A stretch of DNA of 64,000 nt, taken from an uncultured Clostridia bacterium. GTDB lineage: Bacteria > Bacillota > Clostridia > TANB77 > CAG-508. The translations under genes and the position numbers were made by a program. Positions 52,609-61,458 of this stretch are shown here, piece by piece. The DNA is taken from the NCBI GenBank assembly GCA_944392455.1, contig CALXWP010000009.1:1-64000 (forward strand), written 5' to 3'. The notes beneath the pieces are model-generated. The model made no database searches, was not told the origin of the DNA, and saw nothing but the letters and a program-made list of their open reading frames with translations. How positions within the stretch are numbered: the first letter of the stretch is position 1; each line of letters begins with the position of its first letter.

Positions 52609-54096
52609 TCAAAATCGGCACACATATGCACCGTATGGTCTAAGATTTTGTTTGTTGCTTCCTTCCAGACTGAAGATTTCTCTTGCATCCGGATAGTTCG
52701 CGTTGATTGGCACATCGTGATCAGACCTATTAACAAGCCCGACTATAATTCCGTTTGCACTTCTTCTCACAATCTCAAGCACATCAGAATTTGCAGCCGC
52801 ATACTGATCTCCTGTAGCAAGAATATCCTTGTTCTTGCTTCTCATAAGACCTGCTCCGTTATAGTAACTTAGCAGTTCCAAATCTTCCTCCCCCCATGGA
52901 TATGGTTTTCTAGGGAATGGATCTTTGTAACCACACATTCCTATTTCAGAACCATAGAAGATTACTGGAACACCTTTCATAAGGTACTGGATTAGTACAG
53001 CTTGTTTGTGGAGTTTATCCACATTAGGTTCTAGCACACTATCATGCTCATATTCCCATCTTCTAAATTCATATGTCGGGAATGTGGTACTGGTTCTCCA
53101 CCATTTTTCAATGTCCCAAATGAATCCAGAATATGGATCTTCAACCATAGCTTCTCCTGCAAGCATAGTCCTCTCTCGAGGAGTATCATGCGTACTCAAA
53201 TAATTGAGCAATACATCATGAACTTGCATTGGATATTTAGCAAGGTTTGCAATACAAGCATTGAAGTGTAGGTAATTTCCATACCTTACCCATCTTAGAA
53301 TTGCATCACCGAGAGGATAGTTCATCACACTGTTTGCCTGATTGTCATAGATTTGTGGATTTTCCTTAAATAAAGCAAAGTTCCACATTTCATTAACAAT
53401 CACAACATTTGGATTAATCTCTCTTACTGCAGCACCAATCTTTAGCATGAACTCTCTAGGAAAGTTTTCTCCTAGGTCAAGCCTTATTACATCAGCACCC
53501 TTTCTAACATAGGTTCTAGCCTCTTCGCAGCAAAACTCCTGATATGCCAGGTTCATTTTGTCACATTGAGGCATGTCACGGAAATCATACCAGAATATTG
53601 GGGCTCCTTTTTCATCCCACATGAACCACTCTTTGTACTCTTTTTCTCCTGCCAACGCTCTTTGAAAAAATTCACTGTCTGCTGCTCTGTGATTAAACAC
53701 AAGATCAACACCAAGCAGTTTGTTCCTTCTATGCAGCTTTTGGGCAAGCAAAGAAAAATCATTCCAATCTCCAATATACGGATCGATAATTCTTTGATCA
53801 TGTACATCATAGTGGTGGTAGGAATTAGTCCTAGATATAGGACTAAGAAAAACAAGATCTACTCCCAATTTATCGAAATAATCGATTTTACTGGTAATAC
53901 CCTTAAGGTTTCCTCCATAAAAGTATCGATTTCTGTATTCTCCGTCATCATCGGGTTGCCAATCAGGAATAGAATCTTTCCATTCCTTAATCTTACGTCC
54001 TTCCATTTTCTCTGGTGGTTCGCCAACTCTACAAAATCTGTCAACCATTACAAGGTAGCCTGTCCGCCCTTGAATGCTTTTTGGAACATAAATCAT
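52609..54096 (-). CDS. Alpha-amylase family (GH13) glycosidase, compositionally foreign
   Basis: A 495-residue GH13 enzyme with no signal peptide, so probably cytoplasmic. The conserved regions are present: GVDLVFNH (region I), DVIRLDLGE with nucleophile Asp (region II), VIVNEMW with acid/base Glu (region III) and YLSTHD (region IV). A C-terminal beta domain closes it. It should hydrolyse or transfer alpha-1,4-glucans, maltodextrins or similar. Codon use is clearly GC-richer (GCC, CTC, CGC) than in the neighbouring epimerase, and the gene has its own promoter and GC-rich terminator, so transfer is likely. It is unlinked to the glycogen genes at 4.6-10.2 kb. Confidence 0.9.
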   Translation of the reverse strand: MIYVPKSIQGRTGYLVMVDRFCRVGEPPEKMEGRKIKEWKDSIPDWQPDDDGEYRNRYFYGGNLKGITSKIDYFDKLGVDLVFLSPISRTNSYHHYDVHDQRIIDPYIGDWNDFSLLAQKLHRRNKLLGVDLVFNHRAADSEFFQRALAGEKEYKEWFMWDEKGAPIFWYDFRDMPQCDKMNLAYQEFCCEEARTYVRKGADVIRLDLGENFPREFMLKIGAAVREINPNVVIVNEMWNFALFKENPQIYDNQANSVMNYPLGDAILRWVRYGNYLHFNACIANLAKYPMQVHDVLLNYLSTHDTPRERTMLAGEAMVEDPYSGFIWDIEKWWRTSTTFPTYEFRRWEYEHDSVLEPNVDKLHKQAVLIQYLMKGVPVIFYGSEIGMCGYKDPFPRKPYPWGEEDLELLSYYNGAGLMRSKNKDILATGDQYAAANSDVLEIVRRSANGIIVGLVNRSDHDVPINANYPDAREIFSLEGSNKQNLRPYGAYVCRF

Positions 54097-54150
54097 CTTG
54101 CATCACCCTTTCTAGTTAAAAAACAAGATTCTAATAAGTGTTCCGCCTAT

Positions 54151-54179
54151 ACTTTACTCTCTTTTTGCCTTTATGTCAA
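54151..54179 (-). promoter_or_regulatory. Promoter of the amylase gene
   Basis: On the minus strand TTGACA, 17 bases, TAAAGT, with AGAAAGGGTGATGCAAG just before the start codon at 54096. Confidence 0.6.
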
Positions 54180-54183
54180 GAAT

Positions 54184-54218
54184 AAAAGATACGAATTTCT
54201 ACAATATTCGTATCTTTT
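54184..54218. terminator. Terminator of the flavin reductase-like gene
   Basis: AAAAGATACGAA and TTCGTATCTTTT are perfect complements around an 11-base loop, 24 bases after the stop codon on the minus strand. Confidence 0.75.
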
Positions 54219-54241
54219 CGACATTTTTCACTTTAAAAATC

Positions 54242-54874
54242 TTATTTGTTTTTATTAATTCTTGTTTTTGCTCCACTTTTATTATTTGTTTTATTTATCT
54301 TACTTTTTGCTTTACTTTTTTTCTGAACAGAAAATCCAAATTTTCCAATTTTCTTACCCAAATTATAATAATGTCCATTTGAATAAGCAATTAAATCACA
54401 TTTTGAAATATCAAAAGCCCCTTTTTCATCTATATATTTTTCATCAGCATCTATTGATAAAATTTCAGCTATAAACATGTGATGACTACCAAGCTCTCTA
54501 ATTTCTTTTACCTTACATTCAATCGCAACTGGGCTTTCTTTTATTATTGGGCATTTAACAAATTTTGCTTTTTCTTTAGTTAAATTCATTTCTTTAAATT
54601 TATCAACTTTTGCTCCTGATTTTACTCCACACCAATCAGTTGCATAAGCTAAACTCTTATTAGTAAGATTTATTACAAATTCCCCTTGATTTTTTATTAA
54701 ATTATATGAATATCTTTCAGGTCTTACAGATATATAACACATTGCTGGATTTGTATTAATAATTCCTGTCCAGGCTACTGTCATAATATTTGATTTTTCC
54801 ATTGTTCCTGATGAAACTATAACTGCTGGAAGTGGATATATAAATGTACCTGATTTCCAAATTCTTCTACTCAT
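54242..54874 (-). CDS. Flavin reductase-like / flavoredoxin-type FMN-binding protein
   Basis: A 210-residue protein with the FMN-binding split-barrel fold of the flavin reductase family. Typical segments are PLPAVIVSSG near the start, NIMTVAWTGIINTNPAMCYISVRPERYSYNLI and GEFVINLTN, then the CKVKEIRELGSHHMFIAEIL strand. The last 35 residues are a basic Lys/Ser/Asn tail (KKSKAKSKINKTNN) beyond the domain. It probably carries out flavin- or NAD(P)H-linked electron transfer in anaerobic metabolism; the partner is unknown. It follows recG and a palindromic element. Confidence 0.88.
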   Translation of the reverse strand: MSRRIWKSGTFIYPLPAVIVSSGTMEKSNIMTVAWTGIINTNPAMCYISVRPERYSYNLIKNQGEFVINLTNKSLAYATDWCGVKSGAKVDKFKEMNLTKEKAKFVKCPIIKESPVAIECKVKEIRELGSHHMFIAEILSIDADEKYIDEKGAFDISKCDLIAYSNGHYYNLGKKIGKFGFSVQKKSKAKSKINKTNNKSGAKTRINKNK

Positions 54875-54898
54875 AAAACTCTCTCCTTATGTCTTTTC

Positions 54899-55030
54899 TT
54901 GGGTCACAGGGACGTTCTTATCTGACCCATTTTTTTATTTTATAAAATTATATTATTTAATTATTAATAAAGGCTCTATAAAATATTTTTCTCTTTTTTT
55001 GGGTCAGATAAGAACGTCCCTGTGACCCAA
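54899..55030. mobile_element. 132-bp palindromic element B (MITE/REP-like)
   Basis: Terminal arms of 31 bases, containing GGGTCACAGGGACGTTCTTA and its continuation, are exact complements flanking about 70 bp of AT-rich sequence. Each arm also contains an internal GGGTCA...TGACCC palindrome. The core GGGACGTTCTTAT recalls the GGGACAGGCTTAT of element A, the hallmark, from memory, of elements mobilised by REP-associated tyrosine transposases. It lies between recG (stop at 55036) and the flavin reductase-like gene. Confidence 0.7.
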
Positions 55031-55035
55031 AAATT

Positions 55036-57087
55036 CTAAATGCTTATTCTATCTGCAAATTTTTCTTTTACTAATTTATGTAGTCTTGCATTTTCTTCTT
55101 TTTCTAATTTCGGATCTACTTCCTCTATTTTTAATGATAATTTTTGTACTTCTTTTAATACTCCTACATCTTCAAATAAGTTTGCAATCTTAAACTCTGG
55201 AAGTCCATGCTGTCTTGTTCCAAAGAATTCTCCTGACCCACGTAATTCTAAGTCCTTTTCAGCCACTATAAATCCATTATCTGTTTCTTTCATAATTTTC
55301 ATTCTTTCTTTGGTTGTTTTAGAATTTCCTTCATAGATTAAAATACAATATGATTGATATTCTCCTCTACCAACTCTTCCTCTTAATTGGTGAAGTTGTG
55401 CTAATCCAAAATGTTCTGCATTTTGAACCACCATTATATTTGCATTTGGTACATTTACTCCAACTTCTATTACTGTTGTTGATACTAATATTTGAATTTT
55501 TCCATCTTTAAATTCTTGCATTATTTCATCTTTTTCTTTTTGTTTCATTTTTCCATGTAAATATTCAACTCTAAATTCTGGAAAAATATTATTTTGATAT
55601 TTTTCTGCAAGTTCAACAACAGATTTAAAGTTTTCAAATTCTTCATTTTCTTCTACTAAAGGGCATACAACATATGCTTGTCTTCCTTCTTCTACATTTT
55701 TCCTTATAAATTCTTGCACTCTTGTTTCCATATTTTTAGTTACAGGATATGTTTCTATTTTCTTTCTATTTGGTGGAAGTTCATCAATTATTGAAATATC
55801 TAGATCTCCATATAGTATTAATGCTAGAGTTCTAGGAATAGGTGTTGCAGTCATAACTAACACATCTGGATTTAGTCCTTTTCCTACTATATTTGCCCTT
55901 TGTCTTACTCCAAATCTATGCTGCTCGTCTGTAACAACTAATCCTAATTTTTTAAATTCTACATCTTCTACTAAAAGAGCATGAGTTCCTATTAAGACAT
56001 CTATTTTTCCATTTTTTAAATCTTCTAGCACTTCTCTTCTCTTTTTTACTCTCATTCCCCCAAGTAATAGTTCACATCTTATTCCAAATTGTTCTAATAC
56101 TTTAGAAAATTCCTGCATGTGCTGTTCTGCTAGTATTGCTGTTGGAGCCATAATTGCTGTTTGATATCCACTTTTTGCTGCTTTATATGCAGCAATTACA
56201 GATACTATAGTTTTTCCAGATCCTACATCACCTTGAAGTAATCTGTTCATTGGTTTTATGTTTTCCATGTCTTTATCTATTTCCTCTAATACTTTTAGTT
56301 GAGCTTTAGTTAATCTAAACGGAAGCGAATTTATAACATCAGACATTTTTACATTTTTATCAAATATAATTCCATCTATTTCTTTATCATATCTTGATTT
56401 TAGACTAGAAAGAGCAAGTTGCACTGTAAGTAATTCTTCAAATACAAATCTTCTTCTAGCTTTAGTATAATTTTCAAAACTATCTGGAAAATGAATTTTT
56501 TCTATTGCTGTATTTAAATCCATTAGATCATACTGCTTTAAAATATATTCAGGTATTGTTTCTTCTAATTTTCCTTTAATTTTTTCTAGCCCATTTTCTA
56601 TAATTCCTCTTAATCTATTTTGAGACAACTTATATGTAAGTGGATATATTGGAATGATTTTTCCTGTGTTTTTATTTAGTCCTTCTTTGTCAAATACTGG
56701 TTTTGTCATTTCGACTCTTCCATATTTTACACTAATCTTCCCATAAAATTGGTATCTTTCTCCTATTTTAAATTTATTTTTTACATATGTTTGATTAAAC
56801 CAAGTTATTACACAATCACCAGTATCATCTCGAACTAGCATTTTTAGCATTACTTTATTTCTTGCAAATCTTACTTCATTTACTTTACTTGCACATATTA
56901 CATCTATTAGTGCTTCTTCACCATCTACTAATTCATATATTTTTTTAGGTTTACTTCTATCTTCATAATTTCTTGGAAAAAAAGTTATTAAATCTTCTAA
57001 AGTATTTATTCCTAATTTTTGTAGCAGTGTTACATTATTAGGTCCTACGCCTTTTACATATTGTACACTTTGTTTTAAATCTATCAT
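55036..57087 (-). CDS. recG: ATP-dependent DNA helicase RecG
   Basis: A 683-residue helicase that remodels stalled forks and branched DNA. An N-terminal wedge/OB domain (QSVQYVKGVGPNNVTLLQKLGI; DDTGDCVITWFNQTYV) is followed by the SF2 motor: [59 protein letters not shown] and LHQLRGRVGRGE. The TRG-like end is intact. Normal length. Palindromic element B follows five bases after its stop. Confidence 0.97.
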   Translation of the reverse strand: MIDLKQSVQYVKGVGPNNVTLLQKLGINTLEDLITFFPRNYEDRSKPKKIYELVDGEEALIDVICASKVNEVRFARNKVMLKMLVRDDTGDCVITWFNQTYVKNKFKIGERYQFYGKISVKYGRVEMTKPVFDKEGLNKNTGKIIPIYPLTYKLSQNRLRGIIENGLEKIKGKLEETIPEYILKQYDLMDLNTAIEKIHFPDSFENYTKARRRFVFEELLTVQLALSSLKSRYDKEIDGIIFDKNVKMSDVINSLPFRLTKAQLKVLEEIDKDMENIKPMNRLLQGDVGSGKTIVSVIAAYKAAKSGYQTAIMAPTAILAEQHMQEFSKVLEQFGIRCELLLGGMRVKKRREVLEDLKNGKIDVLIGTHALLVEDVEFKKLGLVVTDEQHRFGVRQRANIVGKGLNPDVLVMTATPIPRTLALILYGDLDISIIDELPPNRKKIETYPVTKNMETRVQEFIRKNVEEGRQAYVVCPLVEENEEFENFKSVVELAEKYQNNIFPEFRVEYLHGKMKQKEKDEIMQEFKDGKIQILVSTTVIEVGVNVPNANIMVVQNAEHFGLAQLHQLRGRVGRGEYQSYCILIYEGNSKTTKERMKIMKETDNGFIVAEKDLELRGSGEFFGTRQHGLPEFKIANLFEDVGVLKEVQKLSLKIEEVDPKLEKEENARLHKLVKEKFADRISI

Positions 57088-57289
57088 AGTTCCTCCATAT
57101 ATTTTCTAGATAAATTTCTATGTTATTCCAAATCTTTGTTTTGTGTTATTTTATCAAAAACCTGGTAGTTTTACAAGTTTTTATGTTTATTTTATAGTTT
57201 TTTTAGTTTTTCTCTTCCAATTTACCATAAATTATAGTATAATTGTATATGTAGTGATTTTAATATTTTAAGTTAAATTGGAGGTTAAT

Positions 57290-57748
57290 ATGTGGGTATT
57301 TTGGTTAATTGCCGCAGGTGTATTTTTCGTAATTGAAATGGCAACAGTTGGATTTTTAATTTTCTGGCTTGGTATTGGAGCTCTTCTCGCAATGATAACA
57401 AGTTTTATAACAGATAATCTAATAATTCAGTTTGTTGTATTTTTGATATCATCAACATTACTTATAATATTTACAAAACCGCTTGTAAATAAATTTGTAA
57501 AAATCCCAAAAGAAATAAAAACAAATGCTTATTCAATTATAGGTAAAAAAGCAATAGTTATACTTCCAATAAATAATATAGAAGGAAATGGCCAAATAAA
57601 AATTGATGGCGAAGTTTGGTCTGCAAAATCATATAATGATGAAGATATTCCTAAAAATGCTGAAGTTGAAGTAGTTGAAATAGATGGTGTTAGAGCAGTA
57701 GTAAAACTTGCTACAGATGAAAAAGAAGAAGCAAGTGCTACAGTATAA
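57290..57748 (+). CDS. NfeD family membrane protein (short form)
   Basis: About 152 residues from the ATG at 57290 (GGAGGTTAAT upstream); a TTG at 57278 would overlap that site. Three to four N-terminal transmembrane helices (WVFWLIAAGVFFVIEMATVGFLIFWLGIGALLAM, FVVFLISSTLLIIF) precede a C-terminal OB-fold domain (IIGKKAIVILPINNIEGNGQIKIDGEVWSAKS). It lacks the ClpP-like domain of long NfeD. It lies 78 bases upstream of an SPFH gene, the classic pairing for membrane microdomain or quality-control proteins. TATAAT is visible at about 57236. Confidence 0.92.
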   Translation: MWVFWLIAAGVFFVIEMATVGFLIFWLGIGALLAMITSFITDNLIIQFVVFLISSTLLIIFTKPLVNKFVKIPKEIKTNAYSIIGKKAIVILPINNIEGNGQIKIDGEVWSAKSYNDEDIPKNAEVEVVEIDGVRAVVKLATDEKEEASATV

Positions 57749-57826
57749 TTTAAATATAGCTTAAGTATAGTTTTTAATTTTAATAAATATATATTAAATA
57801 AATATAAAATTTTAGGAGGATAATGT

Positions 57827-58828
57827 ATGTGGTTTTTTGTTGTATTATTAATATTAATACTTATTATTGCATTTAAGACAATAAAAATAGTAAAACAAGC
57901 TGAAGTATATATTATAGAAAGATTAGGTAAATTCTATAAAATAGCTGACGCAGGTCTTACAATAATAGTTCCATTTATTGATCATGTTCGTAGCGTAGTT
58001 AGCTTAAAACAACAAACAATGGATATACCACCACAAGGTGTTATTACAAAAGATAATGTTACTATCACAATAGATACAGTTGTATTCTACAAAGTAACAG
58101 ATCCAGCAAAAGCTGTTTATGAAATTCAAAGTTTGAAAAAAGGTATTGAATACTTAGCAATCACAACAATTCGTGATATCGTTGGTAAAATGGACTTGGA
58201 TTCAACTTTTAGTTCTCGTGACGCTATTAATGATAAATTAAGAGTAATTCTTGATGAAGCAACTGATCAATGGGGTTGTAAAATTGATAGAGTTGAAATA
58301 AAAGATATTACTCCACCAGCAGATATTAGAGACGCAATGGAAAAACAAATGAATGCAGAAAGAAATAAAAGAGCTTTAATCCTTCAAGCTGAAGGTGAAA
58401 GACAATCTGCAATCACTCTTGCTGAAGGTAAAAAAGAGGCTGCTATATTAGAAGCTGAAGCTGATAGAGAATCAAGAATAAGAAGAGCTGCCGGTGAAGC
58501 TGAAGCTATTAAAAAAGTAGCTGAAGCCAAAGCTGAAGAAGTACATATGGTTTATGATGCTATGATGAAAGCAAAACCAGATGATAAGCTAGTTCAATTA
58601 AAATCTTTAGAAGCCTTAAAAGAAGTTGCTCACGGTGAAGCAAACAAAGTATTTATTCCTTTTGAAGCAACTGGTGCTTTATCTAGTTTAGGTGCTGCTG
58701 CAGAAGTATTTAAGCCTGACAGAAAAAAAGCAAGAAGAAATCAAATAGTTGATTCTACAAATAATGTTGAAATTCAAGTAGATAATAATACTTCTGAAAA
58801 TCCAAATGTTGTTACATTAGAAGAATAA
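57827..58828 (+). CDS. SPFH/Band 7 (stomatin-like, QmcA type) protein
   Basis: A 333-residue membrane-anchored protein. An N-terminal transmembrane helix is followed by the band 7 domain (VKQAEVYIIERLGKFYKIADAGL..., IPPQGVITKDNVTITIDTVVFYKVTDP) and a long Ala/Glu-rich coiled coil (AEGERQSAITLAEGKKEAAILEAEADRES). A C-terminal helical segment ends it. It forms large membrane rings with NfeD partners; here it follows nfeD directly. ATG after AGGAGGATAAT. Its transcript meets that of rarA at a shared terminator. Confidence 0.94.
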   Translation: MWFFVVLLILILIIAFKTIKIVKQAEVYIIERLGKFYKIADAGLTIIVPFIDHVRSVVSLKQQTMDIPPQGVITKDNVTITIDTVVFYKVTDPAKAVYEIQSLKKGIEYLAITTIRDIVGKMDLDSTFSSRDAINDKLRVILDEATDQWGCKIDRVEIKDITPPADIRDAMEKQMNAERNKRALILQAEGERQSAITLAEGKKEAAILEAEADRESRIRRAAGEAEAIKKVAEAKAEEVHMVYDAMMKAKPDDKLVQLKSLEALKEVAHGEANKVFIPFEATGALSSLGAAAEVFKPDRKKARRNQIVDSTNNVEIQVDNNTSENPNVVTLEE

Positions 58829-58870
58829 AAATTTATTAATGAAATAATAGTAAATGCAAATATAAACATA

Positions 58871-58909
58871 AAAACTGAATTTATAATTTTAATCTATAAA
58901 TTCAGTTTT
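58871..58909. terminator. Bidirectional terminator between SPFH gene and rarA
   Basis: AAAACTGAATTTATA and TATAAATTCAGTTTTT are perfect complements around nine bases, in the gap between two convergent genes. Confidence 0.8.
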
Positions 58910-58926
58910 TATTATTTTATTTAATT

Positions 58927-60156
58927 TCACTTTTCTTCGTAATATTTAGTACCAAGCATCTTATCTGGCAAATATTGTTGCTCTACCCAGTGTCCTGGAT
59001 AATTATGTGGATACTTATATCCTTCACCATATCCAAACTCACTCATACCTTCTGCTGGAGCATTTCTAATATGCATTGGAATTTCTCCTGTATCTTTATT
59101 TTGTACATCTTCTAAAGCCTTATTTATTCCCATATATGTTGAGTTTGATTTAGGAGCTAGTGCTACATATGTAGCCGCTTCTGATAAAATTATTCTTGAT
59201 TCAGGCATTCCTATCATTGTAACTGCTTGCATTGCTGAAGTCGCTATAACTAATGCATTAGGATCTGCTAAACCTACATCCTCAGATGCACATATAACTA
59301 TTCTTCTTGCAATAAAAACTGGATCTTCTCCTCCATTTATAGCTCTTGCTAAGTAAAATATTGTTGCATCAGGGTCACTACCTCTCATTGATTTAATAAA
59401 TGCACTTATATTATCATAATGGCTATCTCCATTTTTATCAAATACAGCTTTTCTTCTTTGTACACATTCTTTTGCTATTTCATTTGTTATATGTATAACC
59501 CCATCTTTATCCATTTCTGTTGTAAGCACTGCTATTTCTAATCCATTTAAAGCTGTTCTAACATCTCCATTTGATACTTCTGCTATTTTTCTTAATGTTT
59601 CATCTTCTATCTTAATATTATAACTTGCGAGTCCTTCTTCACATTCTAAAGATCTTTTTAACACTTTATATATATCATTTTCTGTAAGTGGATTTAACTT
59701 ACATACCATAGATCTTGATATTAAAGCTTTATTTACTTCAAAATATGGATTTTCAGTTGTTGCACCTATCAAAATAACTGTTCCATTTTCTACATATGGA
59801 AGAAGTGCATCTTGTTGTAATTTGTTAAATCTATGTATCTCATCAATAAATAATATACATTTACCACTTGGATTTAAAAGCAAATTACTTGCCTCTTCAA
59901 TTGCCTGTTTTATTTCTCCTACTCCAGATGTTACAGCATTTATTCTTGTAAATTTGTATTTAGTTGTATTACTTATTACTCTTGCTAAAGATGTTTTACC
60001 ACATCCTGGAGGCCCCCAAAGTATAATACTTGATAATCTATCAGCTTTAATTGTTCTATATAAAATTTTATCTTTTCCTAAAATATGTTCTTGTCCAACA
60101 TATTCATCTAATGTCTTTGGTCTCATTCTATATGCTAATGGTTTACTTAAATCCAT
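58927..60156 (-). CDS. rarA: Replication-associated recombination protein A (MgsA/RarA)
   Basis: A 409-residue clamp-loader-like AAA+ ATPase acting at stalled forks. It has the N-terminal PLAYRMRPKTLDEYVGQEHILG, Walker A WGPPGCGKTSLARVI near residue 50, Walker B ILFIDEIHRFNKLQQDALLP, sensor 1 IGATTENPYF, and the C-terminal MgsA domain (MRGSDPDATIFYLARAINGGEDPVFIARR; MPESRIILSEAATYVALAPKSN). Normal length. It lies 78 bases downstream of ruvA, where ruvB usually sits. Confidence 0.96.
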   Translation of the reverse strand: MDLSKPLAYRMRPKTLDEYVGQEHILGKDKILYRTIKADRLSSIILWGPPGCGKTSLARVISNTTKYKFTRINAVTSGVGEIKQAIEEASNLLLNPSGKCILFIDEIHRFNKLQQDALLPYVENGTVILIGATTENPYFEVNKALISRSMVCKLNPLTENDIYKVLKRSLECEEGLASYNIKIEDETLRKIAEVSNGDVRTALNGLEIAVLTTEMDKDGVIHITNEIAKECVQRRKAVFDKNGDSHYDNISAFIKSMRGSDPDATIFYLARAINGGEDPVFIARRIVICASEDVGLADPNALVIATSAMQAVTMIGMPESRIILSEAATYVALAPKSNSTYMGINKALEDVQNKDTGEIPMHIRNAPAEGMSEFGYGEGYKYPHNYPGHWVEQQYLPDKMLGTKYYEEK

Positions 60157-60234
60157 ATATAGTCTTCCTCTCTTTTTATTTTATTAACAATCTTTTTACT
60201 CTATTAAATATACTTCATAATTAATGTGCCTTTT

Positions 60235-60840
60235 TTACATACCTAAATATTTTAGGCCCTTTCTTATAATTTCTTCTACAGAATCTTCTTTAATATCAAT
60301 TTTTGATAAAACAACTTCTATGTCTTTTCTTGAATATCCTAATACTTGAAGAGCTTCTATTGCATCTTTTGTTTTATCATTTTCTATATAACTATTATTT
60401 ATATTTACAATTTCTTCGCCATTTTCAATTGCATCTTGTGTTTTCATTTTATCTTTTAATTCCAATATCATTCTTTGTGCAGATTTTGCTCCTATTCCAG
60501 GTAATTTCTTTAATGTGTTAATATCTCCTGAAATTATTGCTAGGGCAAAACTAGATGGTGAGATATTAGCTAAGATTGTTAATGCAGATTTTGCTCCTAC
60601 TCCGCTAACTCCTAATAATTGTTCAAACATTCTTAATTCTTCACTTGTACAAAATCCATATAAGCTTATATCATCTTCTCTTACTCTCATATATGTATAT
60701 ACTTTTACATTGTTTCCTATTTCTCCAAGTCTATTTATTGAATTAGATGACATATATACTTTATATCCTATTCCACCTACATCTATTACTACATAATCTA
60801 TATTCTTTACTTCTAAATTACCTTTTAAATATGATATCAT
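60235..60840 (-). CDS. ruvA: Holliday junction branch migration protein RuvA
   Basis: A 201-residue protein. It has an N-terminal OB fold (MISYLKGNLEVKNIDYVVIDVGGIGYKVYMS), two helix-hairpin-helix motifs (LLGVSGVGAKSALTIL and LKKLPGIGAKSAQRMILELK) and the C-terminal RuvB-binding domain (IEALQVLGYSRKDIEVVLSKI). As a tetramer it clamps the junction and loads the RuvB motor. ruvB does not follow; rarA does. Normal length. Confidence 0.96.
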   Translation of the reverse strand: MISYLKGNLEVKNIDYVVIDVGGIGYKVYMSSNSINRLGEIGNNVKVYTYMRVREDDISLYGFCTSEELRMFEQLLGVSGVGAKSALTILANISPSSFALAIISGDINTLKKLPGIGAKSAQRMILELKDKMKTQDAIENGEEIVNINNSYIENDKTKDAIEALQVLGYSRKDIEVVLSKIDIKEDSVEEIIRKGLKYLGM

Positions 60841-60951
60841 TTGTATTCATCCTCCATTTTTTACTTTAGATATTTTACCATAATTTTTTAAAAAATCAAT
60901 ATCATATACAAATTTTTGTTTGCTTTCTGTTTTTCTATACAATAATATAAA

Positions 60952-60974
60952 AGATAGATTTAATTCATCTATCT
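60952..60974 (-). terminator. Terminator after the 152-residue unknown gene
   Basis: AGATAGAT and ATCTATCT are complements around a 7-base loop, followed on the minus strand by TTTATATTATT. Confidence 0.6.
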
Positions 60975-60999
60975 CTTATATTTTATAATACTGTATTCT

Positions 61000-61458
61000 T
61001 TATTTTTTTAAAAGTTTATTTATTATAATCTTTATATTTTTTATGATTTTTTGGATTATATTCTCTTCTTTCTGTTGAACTAAATTTATCTTTGTTTCTA
61101 TAATACTTAAATTTTTATTCTCGTTATTTCTTTTAAAAAGATTATCTACGCTATATTTATCTTTTATTTTTTCTTGATATTTAGTTTCATTTTCTGTATA
61201 CCTGCTTATTAGTTTTTGCTTTTTATCTAAATCACACCAGTAATTCAAATCCAATATAGCTAATATCTTTAAAGTTTTCCTACTTAACTTTTGATCTTTT
61301 AATGGAATTTCAGGATTTATCCTAAAATTATAATTTTCTGCACAATTTTCCTTAAAAAAATTAATCAATTTTTTCGGTATTTTTTCTTTATATTTAGTTT
61401 CCATATTATTTAATACGACCAAAACTTCATTATATGCTTGTTCTTGTTTTATTTTCAT
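61000..61458 (-). CDS. Hypothetical protein (152 aa), recurrent clostridial family
   Basis: A soluble, Lys/Asn-rich protein. The N-terminal part (QAYNEVLVVLNNMETKYKEKIPKKLINFFKENCAENYNF...LSRKTLKILAILDLNYWC) follows a pattern I have seen repeatedly in uncharacterised proteins of gut Clostridia (A-Y-x-E-V-L-x-I-L...KIP...I-x-F-F...NY-x-F...Q-x-L-S-x-x-T-x-x-I-L-A-x-L...YW). No function is known to me. The C-terminal third is a helical, basic tail. Its ATG overlaps the stop of the upstream 420-residue gene by four bases, so they are translationally coupled. Confidence 0.72.
   Translation of the reverse strand: MKIKQEQAYNEVLVVLNNMETKYKEKIPKKLINFFKENCAENYNFRINPEIPLKDQKLSRKTLKILAILDLNYWCDLDKKQKLISRYTENETKYQEKIKDKYSVDNLFKRNNENKNLSIIETKINLVQQKEENIIQKIIKNIKIIINKLLKK

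Noticed and set aside
53553..54258. Other open frames across the amylase gene
   Set aside because: They overlap the amylase in other frames; the amylase has all four GH13 motifs, a promoter and a terminator.
54899..55030. CRISPR-like or attachment-site interpretation of the palindromic elements
   Set aside because: Only one inverted pair per site, no spacer series, no cas genes and no integrase nearby.
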